In this document: positions 25,818 through 34,878 of the stretch, one piece after another
How positions within the stretch are numbered: position 1 is the first letter of the stretch
Layout: each line of letters starts with the position of its first letter
Origin: JBEISR01 sp044371425
GTDB lineage: Bacteria > Planctomycetota > Planctomycetia > Pirellulales > Pirellulaceae
Reading direction: 5' to 3'
Assembly (NCBI GenBank): GCA_044371425.1
Contig: JBILTR010000023.1
Location: 1 to 64,000 of the forward strand
DNA: 64,000 nucleotides
Translations under genes and position numbers: made by a program
Notes under the pieces: model-generated
What the model saw: only the letters and a program-made list of their open reading frames with translations
Databases searched by the model: none
Told to the model about the DNA's origin: nothing

Positions 25818-26797
25818 CACTGGCATACGGTGGAGAACAGAATCGACTCCTTCGTCGTGCGCTTCGCTCTGACCGATCGCCCCGGGACCCTCTGCGGCAT
25901 CAGGGAATCAAAATCGACCTGGAATTAGGCCCGGGCCGATGCACCCGACGCGCGGCTACGCTTTTTCTTACCGGCATGGAGTGCCCCTTCCACTGCTCGA
26001 TGTGCGATCTCTGGCAATTCACCCTTGCCGACGCCACTCCCGTCGGAGCTCTCGCTCATCAAATTGAAGATGGTCTTCGAGAACTGAGCGAGCCATGCGA
26101 CTGGATGAAACTCTATAACGCAAGCAACTTTTTCGACCCGCGAGCCGTGCCGGAAGTGGACTACGGCAGAATCACTCAAGCGATGGCACCCTTTGAAAGA
26201 GTCGTCGTGGAGAATCACCCTCGCTTGATCGGTTCCAGGATGCTGCGTTTTCAAGATCAATTGCAAGCGCAACTCGAAATCGCGATGGGATTGGAAACGA
26301 TTCATCCGGTATCGATCGATTGGCTGGATAAGCAGATGTCTCTGGAAGACTTTGCGGCAGCGATGGAATTCTGTGGCAAGCACGGAATCGACCGCCGGGT
26401 CTTTCTGATTCTACAGCCACCTGGAACCGCTCCCGAAGAGGCAGTGGACTGGGGATTGCAAGCGGCGAAGCTAGCGGCCAGCCTGGGAGCGCGTCACATC
26501 AGCATGATCCCGCTGCGTGCCGGCAACGGGGTGGTCGATCGCTTGCTGCAAGATCGCGCGATCCAGCTACCCACCGTAGGCAAGCTAGAACAATGGCTAT
26601 TTGCGGCTCAAACACTGCTTCCCGATACGGTGGTCACTGTGGATCTCTGGGACTGGGATCGCCTTCCAGGGCATTGTGTGTGTTGTAGCCAACCAAGGCT
26701 GGAGAGATTGCGTCGTATGAACCTGCGCTCCCCTACGCTCCCCTTAAAAGCTACTCGCTGCTATTGCGATATCCCATTATTTCCCAGTGAGCCGTGA
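25805..26797 (+). CDS. Radical SAM protein, RaSEA/TIGR01210-like
   Basis: The 330-residue protein has the radical SAM cluster motif ECPFHCSMCDLW (CxxxCxxC), followed by the pattern KLYNASNFFDPRAVPEVDY and VVVENHPRLIG. That resembles the archaeosine-synthase radical SAM family (TIGR01210, RaSEA), where the equivalent region is SGSFFDPREVP and VVESRPE. Later Cys residues (GHCVCCSQPRLERL, CYCDIP) may bind a second cluster or zinc. The ATG at 25805 overlaps the ligase gene by 13 bases, so they form a coupled pair. If the RaSEA likeness holds, the pair could make a modified nucleoside or nucleobase-related product, but this is inference. Confidence 0.86.
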   Translation: MEEVTLAYGGEQNRLLRRALRSDRSPRDPLRHQGIKIDLELGPGRCTRRAATLFLTGMECPFHCSMCDLWQFTLADATPVGALAHQIEDGLRELSEPCDWMKLYNASNFFDPRAVPEVDYGRITQAMAPFERVVVENHPRLIGSRMLRFQDQLQAQLEIAMGLETIHPVSIDWLDKQMSLEDFAAAMEFCGKHGIDRRVFLILQPPGTAPEEAVDWGLQAAKLAASLGARHISMIPLRAGNGVVDRLLQDRAIQLPTVGKLEQWLFAAQTLLPDTVVTVDLWDWDRLPGHCVCCSQPRLERLRRMNLRSPTLPLKATRCYCDIPLFPSEP

Positions 26798-26902
26798 TTC
26801 CAAAGAAGTTCGGTGAATCGCATTCGAGATGGCAAATTCGCTATTCTGTAAATAGGTAAATGAATAGCTTTTGTAAGCGAGAGAAGGGATCGAAGACAAA
26901 TC

Positions 26903-28144
26903 ATGGATTCATTGTTCACCTACCGATCGTTCTTGATTGCAGCGACATCAACAGGAGCAATGGTGGCTATCTCAATTCCCATTTGCGGGTTTCAACAAGA
27001 TTCCTTGGGGAGAGAATCTTGGAGAGTCGTCACCATCAACGATCAAGTTGATTTCGAAGCTTGTGGCGTCGCGGACTTCAATGGAGACGGGAAACTGGAT
27101 GTCTTCTCTGGGGATTCCTGGTACGAAGCGCCCAACTGGAAGAGGCACAAGGTTCGGTCACTGCCCGCCTGCCCGAATCCCCATTACCAGGAGGACTTCT
27201 GTGATGCACCGATGGATGTGAACGGCGATGGACATATCGACATCGTCACCTGCAGCTATTTCGGGAAACGATTCGGGTGGGTAGAGAATCCCGGCACCGA
27301 TCCCACCCAGGCTTGGAAAGAGCATCAGATCGACCTGCCCGGCAACATGGAGACCGCTGTCCTGATGGACATCAATGGAGACGGCCAAGCCGATTTCCTG
27401 CCGAACACCGGCAATGTGGTGGTTTGGTACGAACTGACGCGAAAAGGGCCCGATCCCATCTGGACGAAGCATGAACTGGGAACCGAAGGTGCGGGGCATG
27501 GAGTGGGCGCTGGCGATATCAATCGGGACGGCAAGTTGGACCTCATCACACCCTCGGGTTGGTGGGAAGCCCCCGGATCGACCGAACAGAAATGGACATT
27601 CCACAAAGAATTTGATCTGGGAGCTGCGGGAATCCTAATCCATGGTCGCGATGTAGACGGTGACCAGAAGACGGATATCGTCTGGGGCATGGGGCATGGC
27701 TTTGGGCTCTACTGGATGCGTCAGCAGCAGGATGCCCAGGGCAACCGTACTTGGCAGAAGCAGGAGATCGACGGGACCTACTCTCAGGTCCATACGCTTC
27801 AGTACGCCGATCTGGACGGAGATGGTGTCGAGGAGCTGATCACAGGGAAGCGAGTCTACGCTCATGAGGTGGAGCCAGGGGATGTGCAGGCACCGGTAGT
27901 CTACGCCTACCAGTTTGTGGCTCAAGAGAGCAAGTGGAAGCGAACCACCTTGTTTCGAGGCCAGCCAGCAGCTAACCCACCTGCGAATCCTCAAGAGCGA
28001 TGGGCTCTGAAGGATTTTCCTCGAGGGAGTGTCGGCACGGGATTGCAAGTTGCTTCGGTCGATCTCGATGGCGATGGCGATATCGATCTGGTATGCCCCG
28101 GGAAATCGGGGCTCTACTATTTGGAAAATCCCAAGCTTCCATAA
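26903..28144 (+). CDS. Secreted FG-GAP/VCBS repeat protein
   Basis: The 413-residue protein has an N-terminal hydrophobic segment (FLIAATSTGAMVAISIP). The body has repeated calcium-binding-type blades: DFNGDGKLDVFSGDSW, DVNGDGHIDIVTCSYF, DINGDGQADFLPNTG, DINRDGKLDLITPSGW, DVDGDQKTDIVWGMG, DLDGDGVEELITGKRV and DLDGDGDIDLVCPGKS. This is the integrin-alpha-like seven-bladed propeller. ATG 26903 follows GAGAAGGG. It is probably exported; a role in carbohydrate or protein binding is likely, but not shown. Confidence 0.9.
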   Translation: MDSLFTYRSFLIAATSTGAMVAISIPICGFQQDSLGRESWRVVTINDQVDFEACGVADFNGDGKLDVFSGDSWYEAPNWKRHKVRSLPACPNPHYQEDFCDAPMDVNGDGHIDIVTCSYFGKRFGWVENPGTDPTQAWKEHQIDLPGNMETAVLMDINGDGQADFLPNTGNVVVWYELTRKGPDPIWTKHELGTEGAGHGVGAGDINRDGKLDLITPSGWWEAPGSTEQKWTFHKEFDLGAAGILIHGRDVDGDQKTDIVWGMGHGFGLYWMRQQQDAQGNRTWQKQEIDGTYSQVHTLQYADLDGDGVEELITGKRVYAHEVEPGDVQAPVVYAYQFVAQESKWKRTTLFRGQPAANPPANPQERWALKDFPRGSVGTGLQVASVDLDGDGDIDLVCPGKSGLYYLENPKLP

Positions 28145-28237
28145 CCAGCCGATCGAAGCAACTCGCGGGCGACACAACGTCAAGCTGCCATGTCGTCTTG
28201 GACGGAACCGGTCCTCTGGATGGAGTTTCAGATTGTT

Positions 28238-29626
28238 ATGAATTGGAGAATCCTCGGTTGGCTTACCGCGCTTATGGCAGCATGGAGTTTTTCTAGCGAT
28301 GTCTATCCCCAGGCGGCTCGCTACGCCGATGCGCCCCCCGCCGCGCCTCCCTACCACCGTGTTCGATACGAAGCGGCAGCAGCTGGGCAAGGGCTGGAGT
28401 TTGCTGTCCAGTACACCCTCTGGATCCCGCCCGACGTCCAGACGCTACGCGGAGTCGTGGTCCATCAACATGGTTGCGGAGAAGGCTCCTGCCGATCCGG
28501 CCTGACAGGGGCCTATGACCTTCACTGGCAGGCGCTGGCGCGAAGGCACCAACTCGCCTTGATGTCGCCGGTCTATGAGCAGCCAGAAGGGGCGGATTGC
28601 CAAAAGTGGTGCGATCCCAGAAACGGTTCAGATGAAACGTTTCGGCGTGCGCTCAGCGACTTGGCAGACCGGACTTCTCACCCGGAACTAGAAGAGATTC
28701 CCTGGGTGTTGTGGGGACATAGTGGCGGGGGCCACTGGGCCGGTGGCATGCTGATGCTACATCCTCGAAGAGTGGTCGCTGCGTGGCTGAGGTCGGGAGT
28801 TCCCTTGCTGGCAGACGATCGATCAAAACCCACGATCCGTCCTCATGCGTGGCCACAGGAGGCAGCTGAAGTTCCGATCGTCTGCAATCTGGGGACGCGC
28901 GAAGGAGTGACGGTACAGGAGGAACGATTTGCGGCGGTCTGGCCGGCAAATGAACTTTTCTTTCGCGCAACGCGAGCGATGGGAGCCTTGGTGGCGATCG
29001 CAGTGGATCCATCGTCCAGCCACGATTGTGGGAATCAAAGGTACCTAGCCATCCCTTGGCTGGACGCATGCCTGAAAGCACGCTTGCCAGACCAGCCCGG
29101 ACAAACTCTGCGATCGATGCCACTGGATGCAGCATGGCTCGGCAAAATCCCAACCGGCGACAACGTGCCTTTGGATGCTACCCCACTCGATCGATTCCCA
29201 GGCAATCCGCTGGAAGCATCGTGGATACCCAATGAGTCGATCGCGAAAGCATGGTCCGAGTATCAGAAGGATGGAGCCGTCAGCGACCAGTCACCGCCGC
29301 CGGCTCCGCACCAAGTCACCCTGTCGCGAGAAGGGCTCTTGAGCTGGGAATGCGAGGGGGACTTGGAAAGCGGCCTTTCCCACCTGATCCTGCTTCGTCG
29401 AGGCAAGCCGATCGCAGAGATCAAAGCCAACCACAATCATCCGTTTGGACGACAAATTCTCCAGGGACTACAGTACAGCGACACCCCCACGTTGCCGCTG
29501 ACTCCGTTCACCCATTCGATCAACGATTTTTCGGTTGGCACCGAAGATCAATATGAAGTCATCGCCGTCAACACAGCAGGTCTTAAGTCGCCTCCCACCA
29601 CGGCCTTGCCAAAACCTTCGCCATGA
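28238..29626 (+). CDS. Secreted alpha/beta-hydrolase esterase-like protein
   Basis: The 462-residue protein from ATG 28238 has a signal-like start (ILGWLTALMAAWSFSSDVYPQ). An esterase-like core follows: an oxyanion-type VVVHQHGCGEGSC, the nucleophile elbow LWGHSGGGHWAGG with Ser at about 162, and a late DPSSSHDCGN with a probable catalytic His. The C-terminal third (about 360-462) may be a fibronectin- or Ig-like module (LLSWECEGDLES, YEVIAVNTAG). A family such as feruloyl/acetyl esterase is plausible. It follows the FG-GAP protein by 93 bases; the two may be co-expressed. Confidence 0.85.
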   Translation: MNWRILGWLTALMAAWSFSSDVYPQAARYADAPPAAPPYHRVRYEAAAAGQGLEFAVQYTLWIPPDVQTLRGVVVHQHGCGEGSCRSGLTGAYDLHWQALARRHQLALMSPVYEQPEGADCQKWCDPRNGSDETFRRALSDLADRTSHPELEEIPWVLWGHSGGGHWAGGMLMLHPRRVVAAWLRSGVPLLADDRSKPTIRPHAWPQEAAEVPIVCNLGTREGVTVQEERFAAVWPANELFFRATRAMGALVAIAVDPSSSHDCGNQRYLAIPWLDACLKARLPDQPGQTLRSMPLDAAWLGKIPTGDNVPLDATPLDRFPGNPLEASWIPNESIAKAWSEYQKDGAVSDQSPPPAPHQVTLSREGLLSWECEGDLESGLSHLILLRRGKPIAEIKANHNHPFGRQILQGLQYSDTPTLPLTPFTHSINDFSVGTEDQYEVIAVNTAGLKSPPTTALPKPSP

Positions 29627-29704
29627 CAGGATGCAAATCGCAGCCACGGCGATCGCTCTGAATGCTATCCCCTTCCAATCTCAGCCATCGATGAAGGCGA
29701 TCGA

Positions 29705-30670
29705 GTGAACATGATTGAAAAACGACGACTGGGCCAATCCGATCTGATGCTGTCGCCACTTGGCATTGGCGCCTGGGCGATCGGAGGGGCTGGCTGGGCT
29801 TTCTCTTGGAGCCATCAGGATGATCGAGACAGCATCCGAGCGATTCACGAAGCGCTGGACGCGGGGATGAACTGGATCGATACGGCTGCTGTCTATGGAC
29901 TAGGGCATAGCGAAGAGGTGGTCGCCCAGGCGCTCGCCTCCTACAGCGGACCGCGACCCTATGTCTTCACCAAGTGTGAGCGTAGCTGGGACGCGGATCG
30001 GCAGATCGTCAAGTCGCTCAAGAGCGAGTCGATTCGAAGGGAATGCGAGGCGTCGCTGAGGCGGTTGCGAGTCGACACGATCGATCTTTATCAGATCCAT
30101 TGGCCAGAACCCGAAGAAGATATTGAAGAGGGCTGGCAGACGCTTTTGGAGCTGCAGCAGGCGGGAAAGGTGCGCTGGATTGGTGTCTCCAATTTCCATG
30201 CCCAACAGATGGCGCGCATCACTCCGATCGCTCCGATCACTTCCCTCCAGCCGCCCTATTCCCTGATCCGTCGCGAGATCGAGTCTGAGACGCTTTCGTA
30301 CGTGATGGCTCATGGTATCGGTCTCTTGGCTTACTCTCCCATGGGATCCGGCCTGCTGACTGGCGCGATGAGCCGCGAGCGGATCGCTCTCCTTCCACAG
30401 GATGATTGGCGGCGCCGCAGCGTCCATTTTCAGGAACCCAAGCTAACCCGCAACCTAGCCATCGCTCAGAAGGTGGTGGAAGAGGCAGAACAGCTGGGCC
30501 GCACTCCAGCGGAAGTGGCGCTTGCGTGGGTGATCGCCCATCCAGCGGTCACTGCAGCGATCGTAGGGTTGCGATCAGCCGACCAGGTGGCCGGTGTTCG
30601 GGGGGCTCTGGAGTGGAAGATTCCTGCGGATGTGCGTCTGCGATTGGATCAAGCCAGCCAGATGGAATGA
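29705..30670 (+). CDS. Aldo/keto reductase
   Basis: The 321-residue NADPH-dependent oxidoreductase has the family tetrad: Asp59 and Tyr64 (NWIDTAAVYGLGHSEE), Lys90 (YVFTKCE) and His132 (LYQIHWPEP). The cofactor-binding end is also present (TAAIVGLRSADQVAG). It starts at GTG 29705, with GAAGG 8 bases upstream; an ATG at 29711 is an alternative. Cytoplasmic. Similar to the YqkF/YdjG type. Substrate unknown. Confidence 0.92.
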   Translation: MNMIEKRRLGQSDLMLSPLGIGAWAIGGAGWAFSWSHQDDRDSIRAIHEALDAGMNWIDTAAVYGLGHSEEVVAQALASYSGPRPYVFTKCERSWDADRQIVKSLKSESIRRECEASLRRLRVDTIDLYQIHWPEPEEDIEEGWQTLLELQQAGKVRWIGVSNFHAQQMARITPIAPITSLQPPYSLIRREIESETLSYVMAHGIGLLAYSPMGSGLLTGAMSRERIALLPQDDWRRRSVHFQEPKLTRNLAIAQKVVEEAEQLGRTPAEVALAWVIAHPAVTAAIVGLRSADQVAGVRGALEWKIPADVRLRLDQASQME

Positions 30671-30742
30671 TGGAGTGATGATCTGCGTCGCTCGCTGGGT
30701 CAAGAATCGCCCCCAAAAGCTGGATCATTGAGATCACCATCT

Positions 30743-31348
30743 CTATTCGTCGAACATTCGATCCAACTGGCACACCAACTTTTCCAACGCGCGAGCTCGA
30801 TGGCTCAGGCAATTCTTCACCATCATTCCCAGTTCGGCAAATGTCTTGTGGTACTCGATCAGCTCAAAGTAGGGATCGTAACCGAACCCAGCGTCTCCTC
30901 GCGGCGCCCTAGTGATCCGGCCATGACACTCACCTCGCGACGTGGCGACGATGGTACCATCGGGTTTCGAAATCGCTGCCGTACTGACATAGAAGGCAGC
31001 TCGCTGATCTTCCGGAACTTGACCAAGCTGCTCGATCAGCTTGGCATTGTTCCGTTCATCGGTCGCTTCCGGGCCAGCGTACCTCGCTGAAAAAACGCCG
31101 GGCGCGTTTCCCAAAGCCGCGACGCAAAGACCGCTGTCCTCACCTAGAGTCCAAAGTCCTGACGCCTTGGCGTAGTAGGTCGCCTTGATCTTGGCGTTAT
31201 CGAGGAAATCACTGCCAGATTCCTCGGGTGCTTCCATAGGAGGCAGATCGGCAAGACTGACCAGCTGCCATCCCAGCGGCTCTAGCAGTGCAGCCACTTC
31301 CCGTTTCTTCTTGATATTCCCGCTCCCGACTAGCAATCGCTTATTCAT
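30743..31348 (-). CDS. rdgB: Non-canonical purine NTP pyrophosphatase (RdgB/HAM1)
   Basis: It hydrolyses dITP, ITP and XTP, keeping deaminated purines out of DNA. It is 201 residues with SGNIKKKREV near the N-terminus, the GEDSGLCVAALGNAPGVFSA region and the metal-binding GDAGFGYDPYF. The ATG at 31348 overlaps the upstream glycosyltransferase stop (ATGA), so it is translationally coupled to it. The third gene of the tyrS-GT9-rdgB cluster. Confidence 0.95.
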   Translation of the reverse strand: MNKRLLVGSGNIKKKREVAALLEPLGWQLVSLADLPPMEAPEESGSDFLDNAKIKATYYAKASGLWTLGEDSGLCVAALGNAPGVFSARYAGPEATDERNNAKLIEQLGQVPEDQRAAFYVSTAAISKPDGTIVATSRGECHGRITRAPRGDAGFGYDPYFELIEYHKTFAELGMMVKNCLSHRARALEKLVCQLDRMFDE

Positions 31349-32412
31349 CCGCTCGTCCACTTCTTTTCTTTTTGCATCGGGTCGGGCAGGTCAAGCCGCC
31401 TTGCGATGGCTTCGACCACTTCGTCCCTGGTGATTTCTAGAATCGCCGAAGCATCGGCGCGCCGACGTTGGCGGCTGGAACCATCATGGTAGCGCTTTTG
31501 CAGCGCGACATCGTCTCGCCAGTAGGGTCCGCTGCGATGGGGAAGGGTCGGTCCAAAGAGCGAAACACTAGGGCGGCCGAGCATGGTAGCAGCATGGAGG
31601 ACCGAAGTGTCGCCAGAAAGGATCAAGCGCGCCTTCGAAACCAAGGCAGCCGCTTGCACTAAGGTAGTTGCAGGGGCGAGGGTCGCATGCCCATCACTGG
31701 CTGCGACTGCCTGCTGCGCCATCTGCAGCTCCTTGTCGTTCCCCCAAAGCATCATCGTTTTCCAGCCGGCTTCTTTCCCCATCCTGCCGGCTACCTCCCC
31801 AAATCGCTGAGGCGACCAGTTTTTTCCTGGCCAAGCGCTCCCGGGATTGAACAGCAGATAGTTCCGCTCACCTAGCCCCAGTTGGTCCAGTGTGGATTGT
31901 GCCCAATCACGATCTGCGTCAGGCACCTGCCAGCCAAAGTCGAGCGATTCTAGATGGGCGCCAGCCGCCTTCGCCAACTGAAATTGCTTATCGATCATGT
32001 GGCCATCACCGACCGTGACGCGATGGTTGTACCACCACCAGGCTGCTTCGCGAGCCTGAGAACGGTCGAAGCCGATTCGAGTCTTTGCACCGCTCAGCCA
32101 TGTCAGCAAAGCGCTCTTGAACAACCCCTGCGGATCGATGGCGATGTCCGGAGAGAAACTCCTCAACTGCCCCACAACTTGCCTGAGCAGTTGCGGTCGT
32201 TTGAGGAACCCCTTCGGCAGTCGAATCACCTGATCGATATCGGGGTGATGCTGGAGGAACTGAGATGCGGCGCAGTCGACCACCCAGAGGACTTTGGCCT
32301 GCGGCCAGTGATGCTTGAGCGATACCAGCATCGGAAAGGTGAGCAGATTGTCCCCGATCGCGCTCAGTCTCGTGATCAGAATCCGGGGGGATTGGAGTTC
32401 ATTAGGCTTCAT
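31345..32412 (-). CDS. Glycosyltransferase family 9 (heptosyltransferase-like)
   Basis: The 355-residue GT-B enzyme begins MKPNELQSPRILITRLSAIGD. The family features are present: an N-terminal RLSAIGDNLLTFP, LFNPGSAWPGKNW, and the donor-binding ILSGDTSVLHAATMLGRPS with VSLFGPT. It resembles LPS heptosyltransferases of the ADP-heptose type (WaaC/WaaF), which fits an outer-membrane-bearing organism, but donor and acceptor are not known. ATG 32412 has AGGACCC upstream, 40 bases after tyrS. Confidence 0.9.
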   Translation of the reverse strand: MKPNELQSPRILITRLSAIGDNLLTFPMLVSLKHHWPQAKVLWVVDCAASQFLQHHPDIDQVIRLPKGFLKRPQLLRQVVGQLRSFSPDIAIDPQGLFKSALLTWLSGAKTRIGFDRSQAREAAWWWYNHRVTVGDGHMIDKQFQLAKAAGAHLESLDFGWQVPDADRDWAQSTLDQLGLGERNYLLFNPGSAWPGKNWSPQRFGEVAGRMGKEAGWKTMMLWGNDKELQMAQQAVAASDGHATLAPATTLVQAAALVSKARLILSGDTSVLHAATMLGRPSVSLFGPTLPHRSGPYWRDDVALQKRYHDGSSRQRRRADASAILEITRDEVVEAIARRLDLPDPMQKEKKWTSG

Positions 32413-32452
32413 GAAAGGGTCCTGGTGGAAGAGCGATCCGTCGAGCCGACGG

Positions 32453-33769
32453 TCAGCAGACATCTTCCCGGTCTCTTTCCATTTTCAGGAGAGCGAATCG
32501 TTTTTTTCCGCTTCGGATCACCGCTACCGACTCGCTTGCCAAGTCGGATCGCCCCAACATCCGGTCGACTTGGTCGACGCGACGATTGTTGATGGCGATC
32601 GCCCCCTGCTCGATACTCCGCCTCGCCTCCCCTTTGCTTTTGGCTAGCCCTGTCGCGCACAGCCCCTCGATCAGGCTGACTGACTGCGTCTCCCACATCG
32701 GCTGTGGAAAAGCGGCGCTGGGAACATCGACGAACAGATCGAGCAGTTCGCGGTCGCTGAAGTTCTCAATCGACGCTCCGGAGAAAAAGACCTCGGTCGC
32801 TTGGCGTGCCCGGGCCAGTCCATGATTTCCATGAACCAATTCGGTCAAATTCTCCGCCAACCGCTTCTGCGCCGCTCGCTCCTGCGGCGATTCCTTCACA
32901 CACCGCTCCAAGTCCAGGATCTCTTCATGACTTAGATCCGTAAGGAATCGCAGGCCGCGGGAAACATCCTCGTCGGCAACATTGATGAAATACTGATAGA
33001 AGGCGTAGGGGCTGGTCTTCTCGCTATCGAGCCAGACGGCGCCCCGTTCCGTCTTCCCCATTTTTCGACCGTCGGAGGTTAGCAGCAGCGGGCAGGTCAG
33101 CCCGTGCAGGGAGATCCCGTGCATCCTTCGGGCCAAATCGATCCCAGCAGTGATATTGCCCCATTGATCGCTTCCACCGATCTGCAGCCGGCAGCCGTGT
33201 TGCTTGGCTAGGTAAGCGAAATCGTACGCCTGCAGCAGCATGTAGCTGAACTCCGTGAAGCTCAATCCCCCATCCTGTCGCTCCAGCCTCTGCTTCACAG
33301 AATCCTTCGTCAGCATGACATTGACCGGCACGTTCTTGCCGACATCGCGCAGGAAGTCGAGAAACGAAAAGTCTTTCATCCAGTCGAAGTTATTGACCAG
33401 AGCAGCCGCCTTGGGGCCTTCAAAGTCTAAGAAGTTCCTCATTTGCTTCTGCAGACCAGCGACGTTCTTGGCCAGCGCTTCTTTGGAGAGCAAATTGCGC
33501 TCTTCGCTTTTTCCAGACGGATCTCCAACCATCCCCGTCGCGCCACCGACCAGCGCGATCGGACGGTGACCCGCTTTTTGGAAACGCCGAAGAAGCACCA
33601 GCGGCAATAAGCTACCGACGTGCAAGCTGTCGCTGGTGGGATCGAAACCGGCATAAAGGGAGGTCGGCTGCTTGAGAAGTTCCAGCAAAGCATCATGGCC
33701 TGTGGTCTGATGGATCAGCCCCCGCCATTGCAGATCTTCCAGAATTTTCTCCAAACTTCCGTGGCTCAT
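32453..33769 (-). CDS. tyrS: Tyrosyl-tRNA synthetase
   Basis: It charges tRNA-Tyr. The 438-residue class I synthetase starts at ATG 33769 with a strong GGAGGAGTAGGC. It has the HIGH-type HVGS at about 50 (FDPTSDSLHVGSLLP), the tyrosine-binding LQAYDFAYL, RLQIGGSDQWGNITAGIDL, and KMSKS-type KMGKT in TSDGRKMGKTERG. The C-terminus ends in an S4-like domain (LAKSKGEARRSIEQGAIAIN). First gene of an operon with the GT9 protein and rdgB. Confidence 0.97.
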   Translation of the reverse strand: MSHGSLEKILEDLQWRGLIHQTTGHDALLELLKQPTSLYAGFDPTSDSLHVGSLLPLVLLRRFQKAGHRPIALVGGATGMVGDPSGKSEERNLLSKEALAKNVAGLQKQMRNFLDFEGPKAAALVNNFDWMKDFSFLDFLRDVGKNVPVNVMLTKDSVKQRLERQDGGLSFTEFSYMLLQAYDFAYLAKQHGCRLQIGGSDQWGNITAGIDLARRMHGISLHGLTCPLLLTSDGRKMGKTERGAVWLDSEKTSPYAFYQYFINVADEDVSRGLRFLTDLSHEEILDLERCVKESPQERAAQKRLAENLTELVHGNHGLARARQATEVFFSGASIENFSDRELLDLFVDVPSAAFPQPMWETQSVSLIEGLCATGLAKSKGEARRSIEQGAIAINNRRVDQVDRMLGRSDLASESVAVIRSGKKRFALLKMERDREDVC

Positions 33770-33938
33770 GCCTACTCCTCCATCCTTGACAAAACAAACC
33801 GGCCAACGCTTTTTCAATGGCGTTGGCGTGAATTCGCGATCCGATCTTTTTTATACTCGACAAACGGCAGGAATCGAAGAACAGACCGCTTGCCAACCGC
33901 GGGCAACGCCCCCCTTCCACCTCATGGCAATCGGCTTT

Positions 33939-34664
33939 TCAGCCACCTAGGAGATCGCCCAGACTTTTTCCAGAGGAAGCTTCAGCACGCAGTGCGATTT
34001 CAGCAAACCGCAGGTCTTCCCTGCGTGTCACTTTGATATTCCATGGGGAGCCCTCGACCAGCCGAACAGGGTAACCCGCATGCTCCAACAGCTGCGACTC
34101 ATCCGTCGGTGACAGGTCACCGCGCTTCCCATAGGCTTGTTCCAACCACTGGCGTCGTGTGATCTGGGGGGTTTGGGCCTGCCAGAGTCGATCTCGGGAT
34201 ACCGTTTGCGCGACCCTTCCCTCAGCATCACTTCGTTTGACCGTTCCATGGATCGGTTGCGCAAGGATCGCCGCCCCGTGCTCGATCGCCTGCCGAGCAA
34301 CCGAATCAAAGGCTTTGCGGGTCAGGCAGGGCCTAGCAGCATCATGGACCGCCACCCAATGGATTTCTGGTCGCAACCGTTCCAACCCCCGCTGGACGCT
34401 CTCCCAGCGTTCGTCCCCCCCCAGAACCCAATCGATCCCCAGCATCGCCATCGTCCCCGACCATTGCTCTTGAACAAATTCCTGGTCGGTGGGATGAACA
34501 ATCAAGACGATTTGCTGAACCAAAGGATGCCCCACGAAGACCTCGGCAGCATGCTGCCACAACGGTTTTCGGTCGATTTTCTGGAATACCTTCTTCAGTG
34601 GCCCACCACCAAATCGTTCACTCCTGCCAGCTGCTGCTAGCAAGACTCCCATAGTTTGTTCCAT
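33939..34664 (-). CDS. ispD: 2-C-methyl-D-erythritol 4-phosphate cytidylyltransferase
   Basis: The third enzyme of the MEP isoprenoid pathway adds CMP to methylerythritol phosphate. It is 241 residues from ATG 34664. It has the N-terminal nucleotide motif VLLAAAGRSERFGG and PLKKVFQKIDRKPLW, the VHDAARPCLTRKAFD loop and the TPQITRRQWLEQAY and SPTDESQLLEHAG segments. The upstream frame to 34760 is open but lacks a start context. It is divergent from the DUF1559 gene. Confidence 0.95.
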   Translation of the reverse strand: MEQTMGVLLAAAGRSERFGGGPLKKVFQKIDRKPLWQHAAEVFVGHPLVQQIVLIVHPTDQEFVQEQWSGTMAMLGIDWVLGGDERWESVQRGLERLRPEIHWVAVHDAARPCLTRKAFDSVARQAIEHGAAILAQPIHGTVKRSDAEGRVAQTVSRDRLWQAQTPQITRRQWLEQAYGKRGDLSPTDESQLLEHAGYPVRLVEGSPWNIKVTRREDLRFAEIALRAEASSGKSLGDLLGG

Positions 34665-34878
34665 CGCAAAAATGCACCTGCCCACAGAGGTTGACCGAAA
34701 GGTTTCGGGAAAAACCGATTTTTTTTCGAAAAAACAAAGAAAAAAGCGAGCACAATGCACCGCTTTCCCAGAAGATTATAGAGTCGGGAAGTTACGGCCG
34801 AATCGGGAGTCTATCGTTCTCTTTTATAAGTTTTTCTGTTTTGGCCCACTTCCCAAAATCTTTTTAGGAGCTGTTGGT

